From contig NZ_CP085442.1 in NCBI RefSeq assembly GCF_023824195.1, positions 968,001-1,032,000 on the forward strand: DNA of 64,000 nucleotides, in the 5' to 3' direction. The notes under the pieces were generated by a model, which was not told the origin of the DNA, made no database searches, and saw only the letters and a program-made list of their open reading frames with translations. Shown here in pieces: positions 51,062 to 59,300 of this stretch. The stretch is from Priestia megaterium. GTDB lineage: Bacteria > Bacillota > Bacilli > Bacillales > Bacillaceae_H. Position numbers and translations under genes: made by a program. Each line of letters begins with the position of its first letter. Within the stretch, counting starts at the first letter, position 1.

Positions 51062-51772
51062 TTAATAAATCAGTTGAAAAATCAAATAAGCCACATACAC
51101 GGCCTGTGCGAAAAATAAAAAACCCCAAAAGCGTGCTGAAAGATGGGTAAGCTGCTTTAAACTCGTAGCGTCACCTGCATCGTGTGGATATTTGATGCTT
51201 AACACAAAAATAATAAAGGCAGAAAATAGAGATTCTACAAGCAACAGCGCACCAACAAACATCATGCTGTAGCGCATAAGCTGTGGATCTTGCAGATAAT
51301 AGATGCCTCCGAGGATCAAACCGATAGAAAAAAGCCACACAATTCCGTATCCGTTACGTACCCAAAGCAGTAAATTAATAACAACAACACTTCCTAACCC
51401 GTAAAAAAGCCAGTCGTAGTGATGGTGAACCAGCAGGTAGAAAAACAAATAAGCCATTGCTGAGCTGAACGGGTAGCCGGCTAAGGCAATAATGACGCGC
51501 GGCAGCCATCCACGGGATCCCGCGTAGGTGGCAGTCACAGCTACACCTTCATTATTGGTATAAAGCTCAATGCGATTGACGCCTTTTCCGACAATGAGCC
51601 CCATTAACGCATGGCCATCTTCATGAAACATCGTATTTAAATTTGAAAAATAACGTCCAATATGCCGAAGCAGCTGATTAATGCTAGGAGCAAATGAACC
51701 TATAAATGGAATGCCTCTTGTTAGCACAAAAGCTAATAAAATAAATAAGAAAAGCGTAGTAGATTGTTCCAT
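51062..51772 (-). CDS. M50-type membrane metallopeptidase homologue
   Basis: 236 residues, six or seven membrane helices. A zinc-protease motif lies near the first helices: NTMFHEDGHALMGLIVG (H-E-x-x-H in a membrane context), with NLLLWVRNGYGIVW further on that could hold the third ligand region (usually NPDG in site-2 proteases, not clearly present here). It resembles the M50B-like group of Bacillus membrane proteins. The gene starts at ATG 51772 with a weak ribosome site. No sigma/anti-sigma pair is nearby to reveal a substrate. Confidence 0.75.
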   Translation of the reverse strand: MEQSTTLFLFILLAFVLTRGIPFIGSFAPSINQLLRHIGRYFSNLNTMFHEDGHALMGLIVGKGVNRIELYTNNEGVAVTATYAGSRGWLPRVIIALAGYPFSSAMAYLFFYLLVHHHYDWLFYGLGSVVVINLLLWVRNGYGIVWLFSIGLILGGIYYLQDPQLMRYSMMFVGALLLVESLFSAFIIFVLSIKYPHDAGDATSLKQLTHLSARFWGFLFFAQAVYVAYLIFQLIY

Positions 51773-51975
51773 CGCGATAGTCCTTTTCGTAAAATGATAT
51801 GTTTCTACTTTACTCGCAAACGTGCTAAAAGGGAAATGAAACGGCTAGTTTCTCTAGGAAAAGAGAAGCTGGGAGATTTACATAATATTAATGTTAACAG
51901 ACCTGACACATTCATTGACCAGCTTATTCCAAATTTTATATTCTAAACAGATATAAGAAATGAGGAGATGGTTGA

Positions 51976-53175
51976 ATGAAAGATACGTGGAACGCATTTG
52001 TAGACAGTGATCTTTACGTACCTCCAACAGGAACGGGAATGTTAAATAACTTGAGTTTTGCGTTAAAAGACGTATTTGATGTACAAGGACATAGATCAAG
52101 TGCAGGAAATCCAGATTGGCTCGCCACGCATCAGCCTGCAAGCGAACATGCAGACGTAGTAGCTGCTCTTTTAAAAGAAGGAGCTGCACTCAAGGGAGTT
52201 ACGCACACTGACGAGCTTATGTACGGATTAAATGGAGAAAACGCGCATTACGGAACACCGGTAAACCCAAAAAGCGCAGATCGAATTCCGGGAGGTTCTT
52301 CGAGCGGATCAGCGGTTGCTGTGGCAGCGGGAATAACTGATTTTGCGATTGGAACAGACACGGGAGGATCGGTTCGAATTCCGTCAAGCTACTGCGGTAT
52401 TTTTGGCTATCGTCCTTCTCACGGACGCATTTCTACAAACGGTCTCATTCCACTGGCTCCAAGCTTTGATACAGTCGGTGTAATGGCTAGAGACGGCCAC
52501 ACGCTGCAAAAAGTTGGAGCGGTTTTATTAGACTCAGCGTCGCGCGCTAGTGAATTTACACGACTGTATGTACCAACCGACGTGATGGAACTTGTGGATG
52601 AACAAAGCATGCGAGCTCTTGCGCCATCTATTAACCACGTAATGGAGTCTTTCTCTACTACAGAAGAGATAGCGATTGCCCCTCAGGGTTTTTCTACATA
52701 TATGGAAACCTTCCGTTTGCTGCAAGGAAAAGAAATTTGGCAAATGCACGGAGAATGGATTCAAAAAGAAAATCCAACGTTTGGAGAAGACATCGGAAGC
52801 CGCTTTCAATGGGCCAGCACTCTTACATTATTAAATATGAATTATATAGAAGAAAAGCGTCGTGAACTTCGCTATTTTATGTACTCACAGCTTGGAGAAG
52901 AAGGAATATTAGTACTTCCTACAGCTCCAGGACCCGCGCCAGTAAAAGATGCAAAAGGTCCGGAGTTAGAAAACAGAAGATTGCGAACACTTCAAATGAC
53001 GTGTATTGCCGGCCTAAGCGGTCTTCCCCAAGTTACGATACCTGCAGGAGAACTAGACGGTTTGCCAATCGGCTTATCTTTTATTGCGGGATACAACCAA
53101 GATGAAAAATTATTAAATTGGGTAAAAGAAAACAGCGATCGTATCATTCAAGCATCGGTAAGGAGCGTATCATGA
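51976..53175 (+). CDS. Amidase (amidase signature family)
   Basis: 399 residues. The Ser-cisSer-Lys machinery is visible: the lysine in SFALKDVFDVQG, the cis-serine in RIPGGSSSGSAVAVAAG, and the nucleophile in IGTDTGGSVRIPSSYCGIFG. Length and the RPSHGRISTNGLIPLAPSFD segment are typical of the AtzF/GatA-like hydrolases. GAGGAGATGGTTGA precedes the ATG. It overlaps the following FAH-family gene by 4 nt (ATGA), so the two act in one pathway, perhaps breakdown of an amide to a keto acid. Substrate unknown. Confidence 0.92.
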   Translation: MKDTWNAFVDSDLYVPPTGTGMLNNLSFALKDVFDVQGHRSSAGNPDWLATHQPASEHADVVAALLKEGAALKGVTHTDELMYGLNGENAHYGTPVNPKSADRIPGGSSSGSAVAVAAGITDFAIGTDTGGSVRIPSSYCGIFGYRPSHGRISTNGLIPLAPSFDTVGVMARDGHTLQKVGAVLLDSASRASEFTRLYVPTDVMELVDEQSMRALAPSINHVMESFSTTEEIAIAPQGFSTYMETFRLLQGKEIWQMHGEWIQKENPTFGEDIGSRFQWASTLTLLNMNYIEEKRRELRYFMYSQLGEEGILVLPTAPGPAPVKDAKGPELENRRLRTLQMTCIAGLSGLPQVTIPAGELDGLPIGLSFIAGYNQDEKLLNWVKENSDRIIQASVRSVS

Positions 53176-54056
53176 AGTTAGTAAATATAATAGAGCAAGG
53201 GAAAGAACAAGCAGCCATTTTAGACAATGACAGCATTCTGCTTATAGAAGATATCAATACTAAATATTTAACAAACTGGTCTACAACAATTTGGGATCTT
53301 ATTCAATATAAAGAACTTCGCCACCTTGAAACATGGTATGCCCATAATAAATTTGGTATGAACAGCTCTTTTCCCGTACTGCACTTGCAGGACAGAAAAC
53401 AAGCTCCTGTCATTAGTCATCCGTCAAAATTATTAGGCATTGGATTTAATTATGCGGCTTCTGAAGAAAAACTAAAAGACTACGATCGTGCCATTGATCC
53501 AGTTAGTTTTTTAAAACCCGCAACCGCCATTATTGGACCAGATGACAGCATTCGTATTCCAAAGCAGTCCTACAAAACAACGGCTGAAGCGGAACTAGCG
53601 GTGGTGATCGGCGAAACGTGTAAGGATATAGAGCCAGATGAAGCGATGAACGTAATTGCTGGTTACACGTCAGCAATTGATGTAACCGCAGCCGATATTC
53701 ATGCGGCAAATCATCGCTACTTAATGCGTGCGAAAAGCTTTGATACATTTTGCAGTATCGGCTCAGAATTTATCACAAAAGAAAGTATATCAAATGTGAA
53801 AGCACTTCAAGTGCGCACATTGCTAAATGGAAACGTGCAGCATGAAAATAGAGTATCTAATATGATTTACGACATTGCGTACTGCGTTTCGTTTTTCTCA
53901 AAAGTCATGACGCTGCATCCGGGCGATATCATCCTAACAGGAACGCCGGGACCGGCTGTTATTGAAGACGGGGACTGTATTGAATGTCATATTGAAGGGA
54001 TGCTTCCATTAAAAAATAAAGTAAAAGATATGAAGAAAGTGCCTCAGCAAATATAA
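53172..54056 (+). CDS. Fumarylacetoacetate hydrolase (FAH) family protein
   Basis: 294 residues from ATG at 53172, which overlaps the amidase stop codon; a longer in-frame reading into the amidase gene is rejected. The FAH fold is clear from residue 80: KLLGIGFNYAASEEKLKDYD, DPVSFLKPATAIIGPDDSI, the metal-binding TTAEAELAVVIGETC (E-x-E), GYTSAIDVTAADIH and GDIILTGTPGPAVIEDGD. Family members are hydratases, decarboxylases or C-C hydrolases of keto acids. Coupling to the amidase suggests sequential steps. Confidence 0.88.
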   Translation: MKLVNIIEQGKEQAAILDNDSILLIEDINTKYLTNWSTTIWDLIQYKELRHLETWYAHNKFGMNSSFPVLHLQDRKQAPVISHPSKLLGIGFNYAASEEKLKDYDRAIDPVSFLKPATAIIGPDDSIRIPKQSYKTTAEAELAVVIGETCKDIEPDEAMNVIAGYTSAIDVTAADIHAANHRYLMRAKSFDTFCSIGSEFITKESISNVKALQVRTLLNGNVQHENRVSNMIYDIAYCVSFFSKVMTLHPGDIILTGTPGPAVIEDGDCIECHIEGMLPLKNKVKDMKKVPQQI

Positions 54057-54061
54057 AAAGA

Positions 54062-54090
54062 AAACCCGCTGCTTACAAGCACGGGTTTCT
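54062..54090 (+). terminator. Terminator of the amidase-FAH operon
   Basis: AAACCCG with CGGGTTT around a 13-nt loop; the T run is short. Confidence 0.65.
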
Positions 54091-54254
54091 AAATAGAAAT
54101 AAACATCTTCACACTCAGTTCACAATTGTTAGATATACTAATTAAAAGATAGCAGTTGCGTTATCATATACTGAAAAATGAAATATTTACAAATGGAAAA
54201 GAAACGGGTACGATATCTGTAGCGACACTTAATAAAAAGGAGCTGACTGACAGT

Positions 54255-55235
54255 ATGATTTTAGTCATCGGAGGAGCAGGCTATATCGGAAGCCACCTAG
54301 TAAAAGAATTAGTGAAAACAAATGAAGTTGTGGTACTTGATAATCTATCAACGGGTCATCGCTGGGCAATTGATGAGAAAGCGGTATTCGTAGAAGGAAA
54401 TCTAGGTAATAAAAAAGATTTAGAAAGCGTATTCACAAATCGTAAAATTGATGCTGTCATGCATTTTGCTGCTAATAGTTTAGTAGGGGAGTCAGTAACA
54501 GATCCTCTTAAATATTATCAAAACAACGTAGCTGCGACATTAACCCTTTTACAAACGATGATGAAGCACAATGTGAAAAAGTTTATTTTTTCATCTACTG
54601 CTGCTACATACGGGATTCCTTCTGTAGATATCATCACAGAAGATACGGCAACAAACCCAATTAATCCGTACGGACGTTCAAAGTTAATGATTGAACAGAT
54701 TCTAGCTGACTTTGCAAGTGCTTACGATATGGAATATGTTGTGCTTCGTTACTTCAACGCAGCGGGTGCTTACGAAACAGCGGAAATTGGCGAGTGTCAT
54801 GATCCTGAAACGCACTTGATTCCAATCATTCTTCAGCACCTGCTTGGTGAACGTGAAAACATTTCTGTATTCGGCTCAGACTACGGTACTGCAGACGGAA
54901 CGTGCATCCGTGACTACATTCACGTAACGGACCTAGCAAATGCTCATATCTCAGCGCTTCAAGCACTGTTAGACGGCACGAAGAAAACAGCAACGTACAA
55001 TCTTGGAAACGGCCTTGGCTACTCTGTAAAAGAAGTGATTGAAACGTGTGAAAAAGTAACCGGTAAAAAAGCGAATGTCGTTATGGCAGACCGTCGCGCT
55101 GGAGATCCGGCACGCTTAGTTGCATCTTCTGATAAAATTCACGCAGAATTAGGCTGGAAAGCGCAAATTTCATTAGAAAAAATCATCGCATCAGCTTGGA
55201 ACTGGCATCAAAACAGCGCAAAAGTAACAAATTAA
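54255..55235 (+). CDS. galE: UDP-glucose 4-epimerase
   Basis: 326 residues from ATG at 54255, behind AAAAAGGAGCTGACTGACAGT (slightly long spacing); an upstream in-frame extension of 33 residues precedes the Rossmann motif and is not homologous. Motifs: GGAGYIGSHLVKEL, MHFAANSLVGESVTDPLKYY, SSTAATYG (catalytic Ser), YGRSK (Tyr-x-x-x-Lys), LRYFNAAGA, and HLIPIIL. It interconverts UDP-glucose and UDP-galactose for wall or exopolysaccharide sugars and galactose use. Monocistronic, with its own terminator. Confidence 0.95.
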   Translation: MILVIGGAGYIGSHLVKELVKTNEVVVLDNLSTGHRWAIDEKAVFVEGNLGNKKDLESVFTNRKIDAVMHFAANSLVGESVTDPLKYYQNNVAATLTLLQTMMKHNVKKFIFSSTAATYGIPSVDIITEDTATNPINPYGRSKLMIEQILADFASAYDMEYVVLRYFNAAGAYETAEIGECHDPETHLIPIILQHLLGERENISVFGSDYGTADGTCIRDYIHVTDLANAHISALQALLDGTKKTATYNLGNGLGYSVKEVIETCEKVTGKKANVVMADRRAGDPARLVASSDKIHAELGWKAQISLEKIIASAWNWHQNSAKVTN

Positions 55236-55236
55236 T

Positions 55237-55273
55237 AAAAAAGCCTCTTTTCTTTTTGAAAGAGGCTTTTTTA
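55237..55273. terminator. Intrinsic terminator of galE
   Basis: AAAAAAGCCTCTTT pairs with AAAGAGGCTTTTTT, followed by ATT. Confidence 0.9.
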
Positions 55274-55464
55274 TTACGATTAAACTGATTTATGTTCTAA
55301 ATAATCATTTTGAAAAGCCAGCGGTTTAGCCCATGGAAAAGCCTTCTTCTTTTCGGACATTTTCCCCAAACAAGCACGACTTTTGTTCTTTTCCATATGA
55401 TGTAGGTAAATATACCATTCACAATTATCCCCGTTTATAAAATAGTCCGCAAGGAGGTTATGAT

Positions 55465-55647
55465 ATGTATTACTGTGTAAGATGCTCCAAATTTCATGAC
55501 GAACAGGAAAAAGAAAACATCTTTCAAAATGGTTTTTACATTGATCCCTATTTGCTTCAAAAAGTTCATTTAGGCATGTGCGTACACAAATCGCCGTCAA
55601 TCAAACAAATGAGAGCCGTAGAACGATTCGAAACGAAAAAGATGTAG
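55465..55647 (+). CDS. Small cysteine-containing protein
   Basis: 60 residues with a strong AAGGAGG site 8 nt before the ATG. It begins MYYCVRCSKFHDEQEKEN (C-x-x-C) and contains a later cysteine in HLGMCVHKSPS, a set of Cys/His residues that could bind zinc. The longer ORF on the opposite strand has no such ribosome site and is judged a shadow. No family recognised; terminator follows at 55671. Confidence 0.7.
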   Translation: MYYCVRCSKFHDEQEKENIFQNGFYIDPYLLQKVHLGMCVHKSPSIKQMRAVERFETKKM

Positions 55648-55670
55648 AATTCACATTCACAAATAAGAAG

Positions 55671-55696
55671 CTAGATCTAACCAGGTCTAGTTTTTT
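55671..55696 (+). terminator. Intrinsic terminator
   Basis: CTAGATC (55671-55677) pairs with GGTCTAG (55684-55690), followed by TTTTTT. Confidence 0.75.
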
Positions 55697-55852
55697 CAGT
55701 GGGTAACAGCTTTCTTCAGCTATCTTTCATGTAATATTAAGAGAAATTTAAGACAAGCCCGCTATACTAGATATTAGACGTATACATAAGGTATGGTACG
55801 TTAAGAAATTGAAACAGCAGTCCGTTTTATAAACTAGAAAGGATGGCGTCAA

Positions 55853-56242
55853 ATGATTTCTGAAAAACGATCTCTTTTGTTGAAAGAACAAGCAAAGCTT
55901 CTCGCATTAAAAGAATATAAAGGCATTGTCAAATCCATATCGCTGAGTAAAATACTCACTCTTCCTATTTATATAGTAGACATCCTTACGTTAAACGGAG
56001 AAGAGCATAAAGTAAAAATTAACGCCCAAACCGGCAGTATTTTGAAAGAAAAAACGATTCCTTTAACCAAAAGCCGTGCAAAAGCATACGCATTAAGACA
56101 GCATAAAGGTATTATCGAATCGATTGTTCTCACTAACAAGCAATATGAAATTGTGATTCTTGGACTTGATGGAAAAAACCACAGCGTTAAGATTGACGCT
56201 GAGATTGATGTGCTAGCACAAGAAGAGCAAACCGTTCAGTAA
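55853..56242 (+). CDS. PepSY-domain protein with two tandem repeats
   Basis: 129 residues behind AGAAAGGATGGCGTCAA. Two repeats of about 55 residues are visible: one from QAKLLALKEYKGIVKSISLS to VKINAQTGSIL, one from RAKAYALRQHKGIIESIVL to SVKIDAEIDVL. Both follow the PepSY pattern (Ala...Leu, then G-x-I/V-x-S-I, then a final V-K-I-[DN]-A). PepSY domains often inhibit proteases or bind the wall. There is no signal peptide, which is unusual because most PepSY proteins are exported. Confidence 0.72.
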   Translation: MISEKRSLLLKEQAKLLALKEYKGIVKSISLSKILTLPIYIVDILTLNGEEHKVKINAQTGSILKEKTIPLTKSRAKAYALRQHKGIIESIVLTNKQYEIVILGLDGKNHSVKIDAEIDVLAQEEQTVQ

Positions 56243-56262
56243 ACGTCCTATATTATGTAATC

Positions 56263-56293
56263 AACCTCACTTTGTTGAAAGTGGGGTTTTCTT
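56263..56293 (+). terminator. Intrinsic terminator
   Basis: AACCTCACTTT with AAAGTGGGGTTT around GTTG (one G-U), then TTC. Confidence 0.77.
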
Positions 56294-56500
56294 TATTTGA
56301 AGAAATCATTAATAAAGGTAACAATGATAAAAAAAGAAGTGATTATTTCTTTAATAGAAAGGGTAAGTAACAGTAAAAAATAACCAATTCCTAATTATGG
56401 TTCTTTGATTCGTTCTGCTTATGACTCTCCCATTATAAGTATGATAGTATCGAAAATGTATAAAACTTAGGTTATAAGATAACTAAAAGGGTGTGCGCCA

Positions 56501-57181
56501 ATGAAAAAACGTACGAAGACCATTATTGCAGTTATTGCAGGAGCTGCTATTTTAATAGGAGGAATATGGATGATAAACGAAAGCCGATACCCAAACGTCC
56601 CTGCTTTTGATGATCACTTTACGCGTGAATTCTTAAACAAAGATAAAAAAGTGGATGATGGGTTTTATGAGTTTAAGTCGAAGACAGGGCAGTATACGAT
56701 GTGGTTTCCGGAGGAGTATCAGTTGATTCATGAAAATAAAGAAGATTATTCTATCAACGGAAAGGATTATGAGCGATGGGTAGCTTCTTCGGAAAGTTTC
56801 TTTAATAATAAAAGCGAGATTTCATATATTAACGTGGAACTGGCAGATAAAGTGAAAAAAAATGAGGACATAAATGTAGAGAGTTTGTTTAAAAAAAACT
56901 TACACGTTAATATGCCAAAAAAGATAGAAACAGCTAATGCCAGTATATATTACGATTCAGCATATACATATTTTAAAGGAACTGAGGAAAAAGTTGTAAA
57001 GAACAATATTAAGTATGTTCCAAATACATATGTAGCATATATAGCAAATAAAGATACGGATAGAGTAATCGAGCTCTACTACAAATATACAGGAGAAAAT
57101 TTAACAGAAAAACAAGGGGAGAAACAAGAAAAATTAATTGTGAAAATACTACAAAGCGTAAATTTTCATGAGGAGAAATGA
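56501..57181 (+). CDS. Membrane-anchored protein, intact member of a local family
   Basis: 226 residues. The N-terminal helix TIIAVIAGAAILIGGIWMI anchors an outside domain with the family motif VDDGFYEFKSKTGQYTMWFP; the C-terminal half carries YVAYIANKDTDRVIELYYK and KILQSVNFHEEK. It resembles the protein at 41236 and is nearly identical at its N-terminus to the broken gene at 57444, so it arose by tandem duplication. Not recognised as a known family. The start has a weak AAAGGGTGTG ribosome site. Confidence 0.72.
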   Translation: MKKRTKTIIAVIAGAAILIGGIWMINESRYPNVPAFDDHFTREFLNKDKKVDDGFYEFKSKTGQYTMWFPEEYQLIHENKEDYSINGKDYERWVASSESFFNNKSEISYINVELADKVKKNEDINVESLFKKNLHVNMPKKIETANASIYYDSAYTYFKGTEEKVVKNNIKYVPNTYVAYIANKDTDRVIELYYKYTGENLTEKQGEKQEKLIVKILQSVNFHEEK

Positions 57182-57183
57182 TT

Positions 57184-57261
57184 ATGAGTGAAAAGGCATT
57201 GCTAAATAATAACCTACGAAATAGAATAACTCAGCTTGAGTACAGTGGATTATATGGATGA
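57184..57261 (+). pseudogene. Short remnant ORF (25 codons)
   Basis: ATG directly after the previous stop, behind GAGGAGAAATGATT, an excellent ribosome site, but the frame closes after 25 codons. The arrangement looks like the start of a second gene of a bicistronic unit that has lost its body. No homologue recognised. Confidence 0.4.
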
Positions 57262-57353
57262 AAGTGAATTAACATAAGAGATACTGCTATTCCTCAGACA
57301 GTGGTCTCAGGGATTTTTATATGTTCAACAATTACAAATAGATGAGTAAGTAG

Positions 57354-57428
57354 TATGCAACATACATAGCAACAGATTTAAATAAAACTATTCAAATTAT
57401 ATTAAATGTGGTTTCTTTCAAGCAATGA
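57354..57428 (+). pseudogene. C-terminal remnant of another family copy
   Basis: The frame reads YATYIATDLNKTIQI and then ILNVVSFKQ before a stop. It resembles YVAYIANKDTDRVIEL and KILQSVNF of the intact gene at 56501 with the part between deleted. The match is short, so this is tentative, but it fits a decayed tandem copy between the intact gene and the broken one at 57444. Confidence 0.4.
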
Positions 57429-57443
57429 AGGGAGTGTGTAACG

Positions 57444-57836
57444 ATGAAAAAACGTACCAAGACCATTATTGCAGGAGCAGCTATTTTAATAGGAGCCATA
57501 TGGATGATAAATGAAAGCCGCTACCCCAACGTTCCAGCTTTTGATAATCACTTTACGCGTAGTTTCTTGAATAAAGATAAAAAAGCGGATGATGGATTTT
57601 ATGAGTTCAAATCAAAGACAAATCAGTATAAGATGTGGTTTCCGGAAGAGTATTAAGTTTTACATAAAAATAGAGAGGATTATGCTATAAATAATGATTC
57701 TTACGAGAGCTGGTGGGCTGTTTACAATGAAGAAGTTGAAGGTAAAACACAAGCGAATCTTTATCAATATGAGCAATTTGTCTATGATTACAAGCAAACG
57801 ATAAGAGGTTATTGCGCTAAGTTAAGTATATGGTAA
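57444..57836 (+). pseudogene. Broken paralogue of the gene at 56501
   Basis: It starts at ATG behind GAAGGGAGTG and is nearly identical to the 56501 protein for 70 codons (with a 4-residue deletion in the membrane helix). TAA at 57654-57656 then replaces the CAG found in the intact copy. The same frame continues with recognisable similarity (HKNREDYAINNDSYESWWAV against HENKEDYSINGKDYERWVAS) to about 57830. There the gene is replaced by repeat copy 4, and the rest of the C-terminus is missing. Confidence 0.85.
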
Positions 57837-58087
57837 ACGTAGATTTTATGTATATAGGTGCTTCTAGCGGTTGATTGGAGGGCAAGGCGAAGACTCCTGC
57901 GGGAAAAGCGGAACAGGTGAGACCCCGCAGGAGCGTAAGCGACGAGGAGGCTCAGCGGCCGCCCGCGGAAAGCGAAACCGTGCACGGAAATCAACCGCGG
58001 TGTCACAAGCAATCTATACTAGTCCCTTTATCTAATTTGCTCATCTTTAGATGGGGTTGAGTTACTTATGTCTCAATCTCTTTTTTG
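57823..58087 (+). repeat. Structured dispersed repeat, copy 4 (left end missing)
   Basis: The left hairpin is absent: homology to the other copies begins near TATGGTAAACGTAG at 57829, inside the broken gene. The outer stem is GCGGTTGATT (57867-57876) with AATCAACCGC (57989-57998). Compared with copy 1 (GCTG.../...CAGC), a T-A pair has become G-C, a compensatory change. The right end TTATGTCTCAATCTCTTTTTT is intact. Confidence 0.88.
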
Positions 58088-58302
58088 AAACATCCTTTAC
58101 AGCCTATCTATCAAAAGTATAAAAGTCTCTAAAACACTTCTTTGTTGCTATCATAAGCCCTTAGCAAGTCTCAAAATACCTAAATTACCTAATGGAATAT
58201 ATTCCTTTTAATGGACAATTAGCTGTTTTTAGGATATATTTTTATAAGTTTATGTTATGGAAGAAATAGTATATTGAAAACGAAAGGTGATTAAACGAAA
58301 GA

Positions 58303-59076
58303 ATGGATGCTCATGTTTTAAAGGAACTGACGTATGAAGACTTTCAGTTTGTATATCAGCCTATTTATGCGCTGGATTCGTGGGAGACGCTGGGTTTTGA
58401 GGCTTTGCTGCGCACAGCTTTCGCAAAAGGGCAGATTGAAGAGTTGTTTTCACTGGCAAGACGCCATAATTGTTTATATAAGCTTGATACGATGGCAATT
58501 GAAGGAGCGATCAAACACTTTCCGTTTGATGTGTTGAAATCAGAGGATGTATTTATCAATGTGTTTCCATCTACTCTTCTCCATCCGCATTTTCAACTGT
58601 TTTTAACGTATCTGTTGAACACCTATAAAAACGCGAAGCATCGCATTGTATGGGAGTTAAATGAAACGCTTCATGAAAAGATTTTATGGGAATCGCCTGC
58701 TCTTTTTGCCCGAGTAATGAGTTTGAAAGAGGCAGGATTCAAAATTGCGATTGATGATTTTGGAGCAGGAGCCGCAGCGATGAGACAAGTGAGCATGTAC
58801 GAACCTCACTATATGAAGCTGGACCGAAGCTATGCTGAAGGGCTAGCCGACTGCAAGCAAAAGAAAGATCTGATTGATTTGCTTGTTAACTATTATCCGC
58901 ATACGAATCTCATTTTAGAAGGCGTTGAACGAGATAAAGATTTAGCCGCAGCGATTTCGTTAAACCTACATGCTGCTCAGGGCTATTTGCTGGGCATGCC
59001 GCAGTCGATCTCTTCCTACTTAACTTATAATAAGTACCGCGGTTTATTCAGACGAGAAAGGCTGCTGAACTCTTAA
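58303..59076 (+). CDS. EAL-domain c-di-GMP phosphodiesterase
   Basis: 257 residues, a stand-alone EAL domain without a sensor. The catalytic and metal-binding set appears intact: FEALLR (EAL), FINVFPSTL (Asn), IVWELNE (Glu), AIDDFGAGAA (Asp-Asp), MKLDRS (Lys), LILEGVE (Glu) and AAQGYLLGMP (Gln). It should therefore hydrolyse cyclic di-GMP to pGpG. AAAGGTGATTAAACGAAAGA lies upstream of the ATG (site with long spacing). It lies 225 bp before a PAS-GGDEF gene, a likely opposing activity. Confidence 0.88.
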   Translation: MDAHVLKELTYEDFQFVYQPIYALDSWETLGFEALLRTAFAKGQIEELFSLARRHNCLYKLDTMAIEGAIKHFPFDVLKSEDVFINVFPSTLLHPHFQLFLTYLLNTYKNAKHRIVWELNETLHEKILWESPALFARVMSLKEAGFKIAIDDFGAGAAAMRQVSMYEPHYMKLDRSYAEGLADCKQKKDLIDLLVNYYPHTNLILEGVERDKDLAAAISLNLHAAQGYLLGMPQSISSYLTYNKYRGLFRRERLLNS

Positions 59077-59300
59077 ACCATACACTTCACTAAATAGATA
59101 ATTTATCGTAATATAGGAGTGGGTAATTAGAGCTATACGCAACATAGATGTCTTGAATTTTTATAAAATTATGTGATTTTGTGCGATTGTTAAAATATTT
59201 TAAGTGATAAAGAAGACGTGTTGGTTAGGGATAATGAGTGAATTACATGTCAAAACAAGACGTTTAGTGAAATTCCAAAGGCAGATGGAGGATATTTAGT

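Noticed and set aside
51764..51946. 60-codon plus-strand ORF upstream of the amidase gene
   Set aside because: No convincing ribosome site at any of its start codons, overlaps the start of the minus-strand peptidase gene, and no recognisable features; possible but not supported.
55280..55600. 106-codon minus-strand ORF opposite the small cysteine protein
   Set aside because: Lacks a ribosome site, while the plus-strand ORF at 55465 has AAGGAGG at the right distance.
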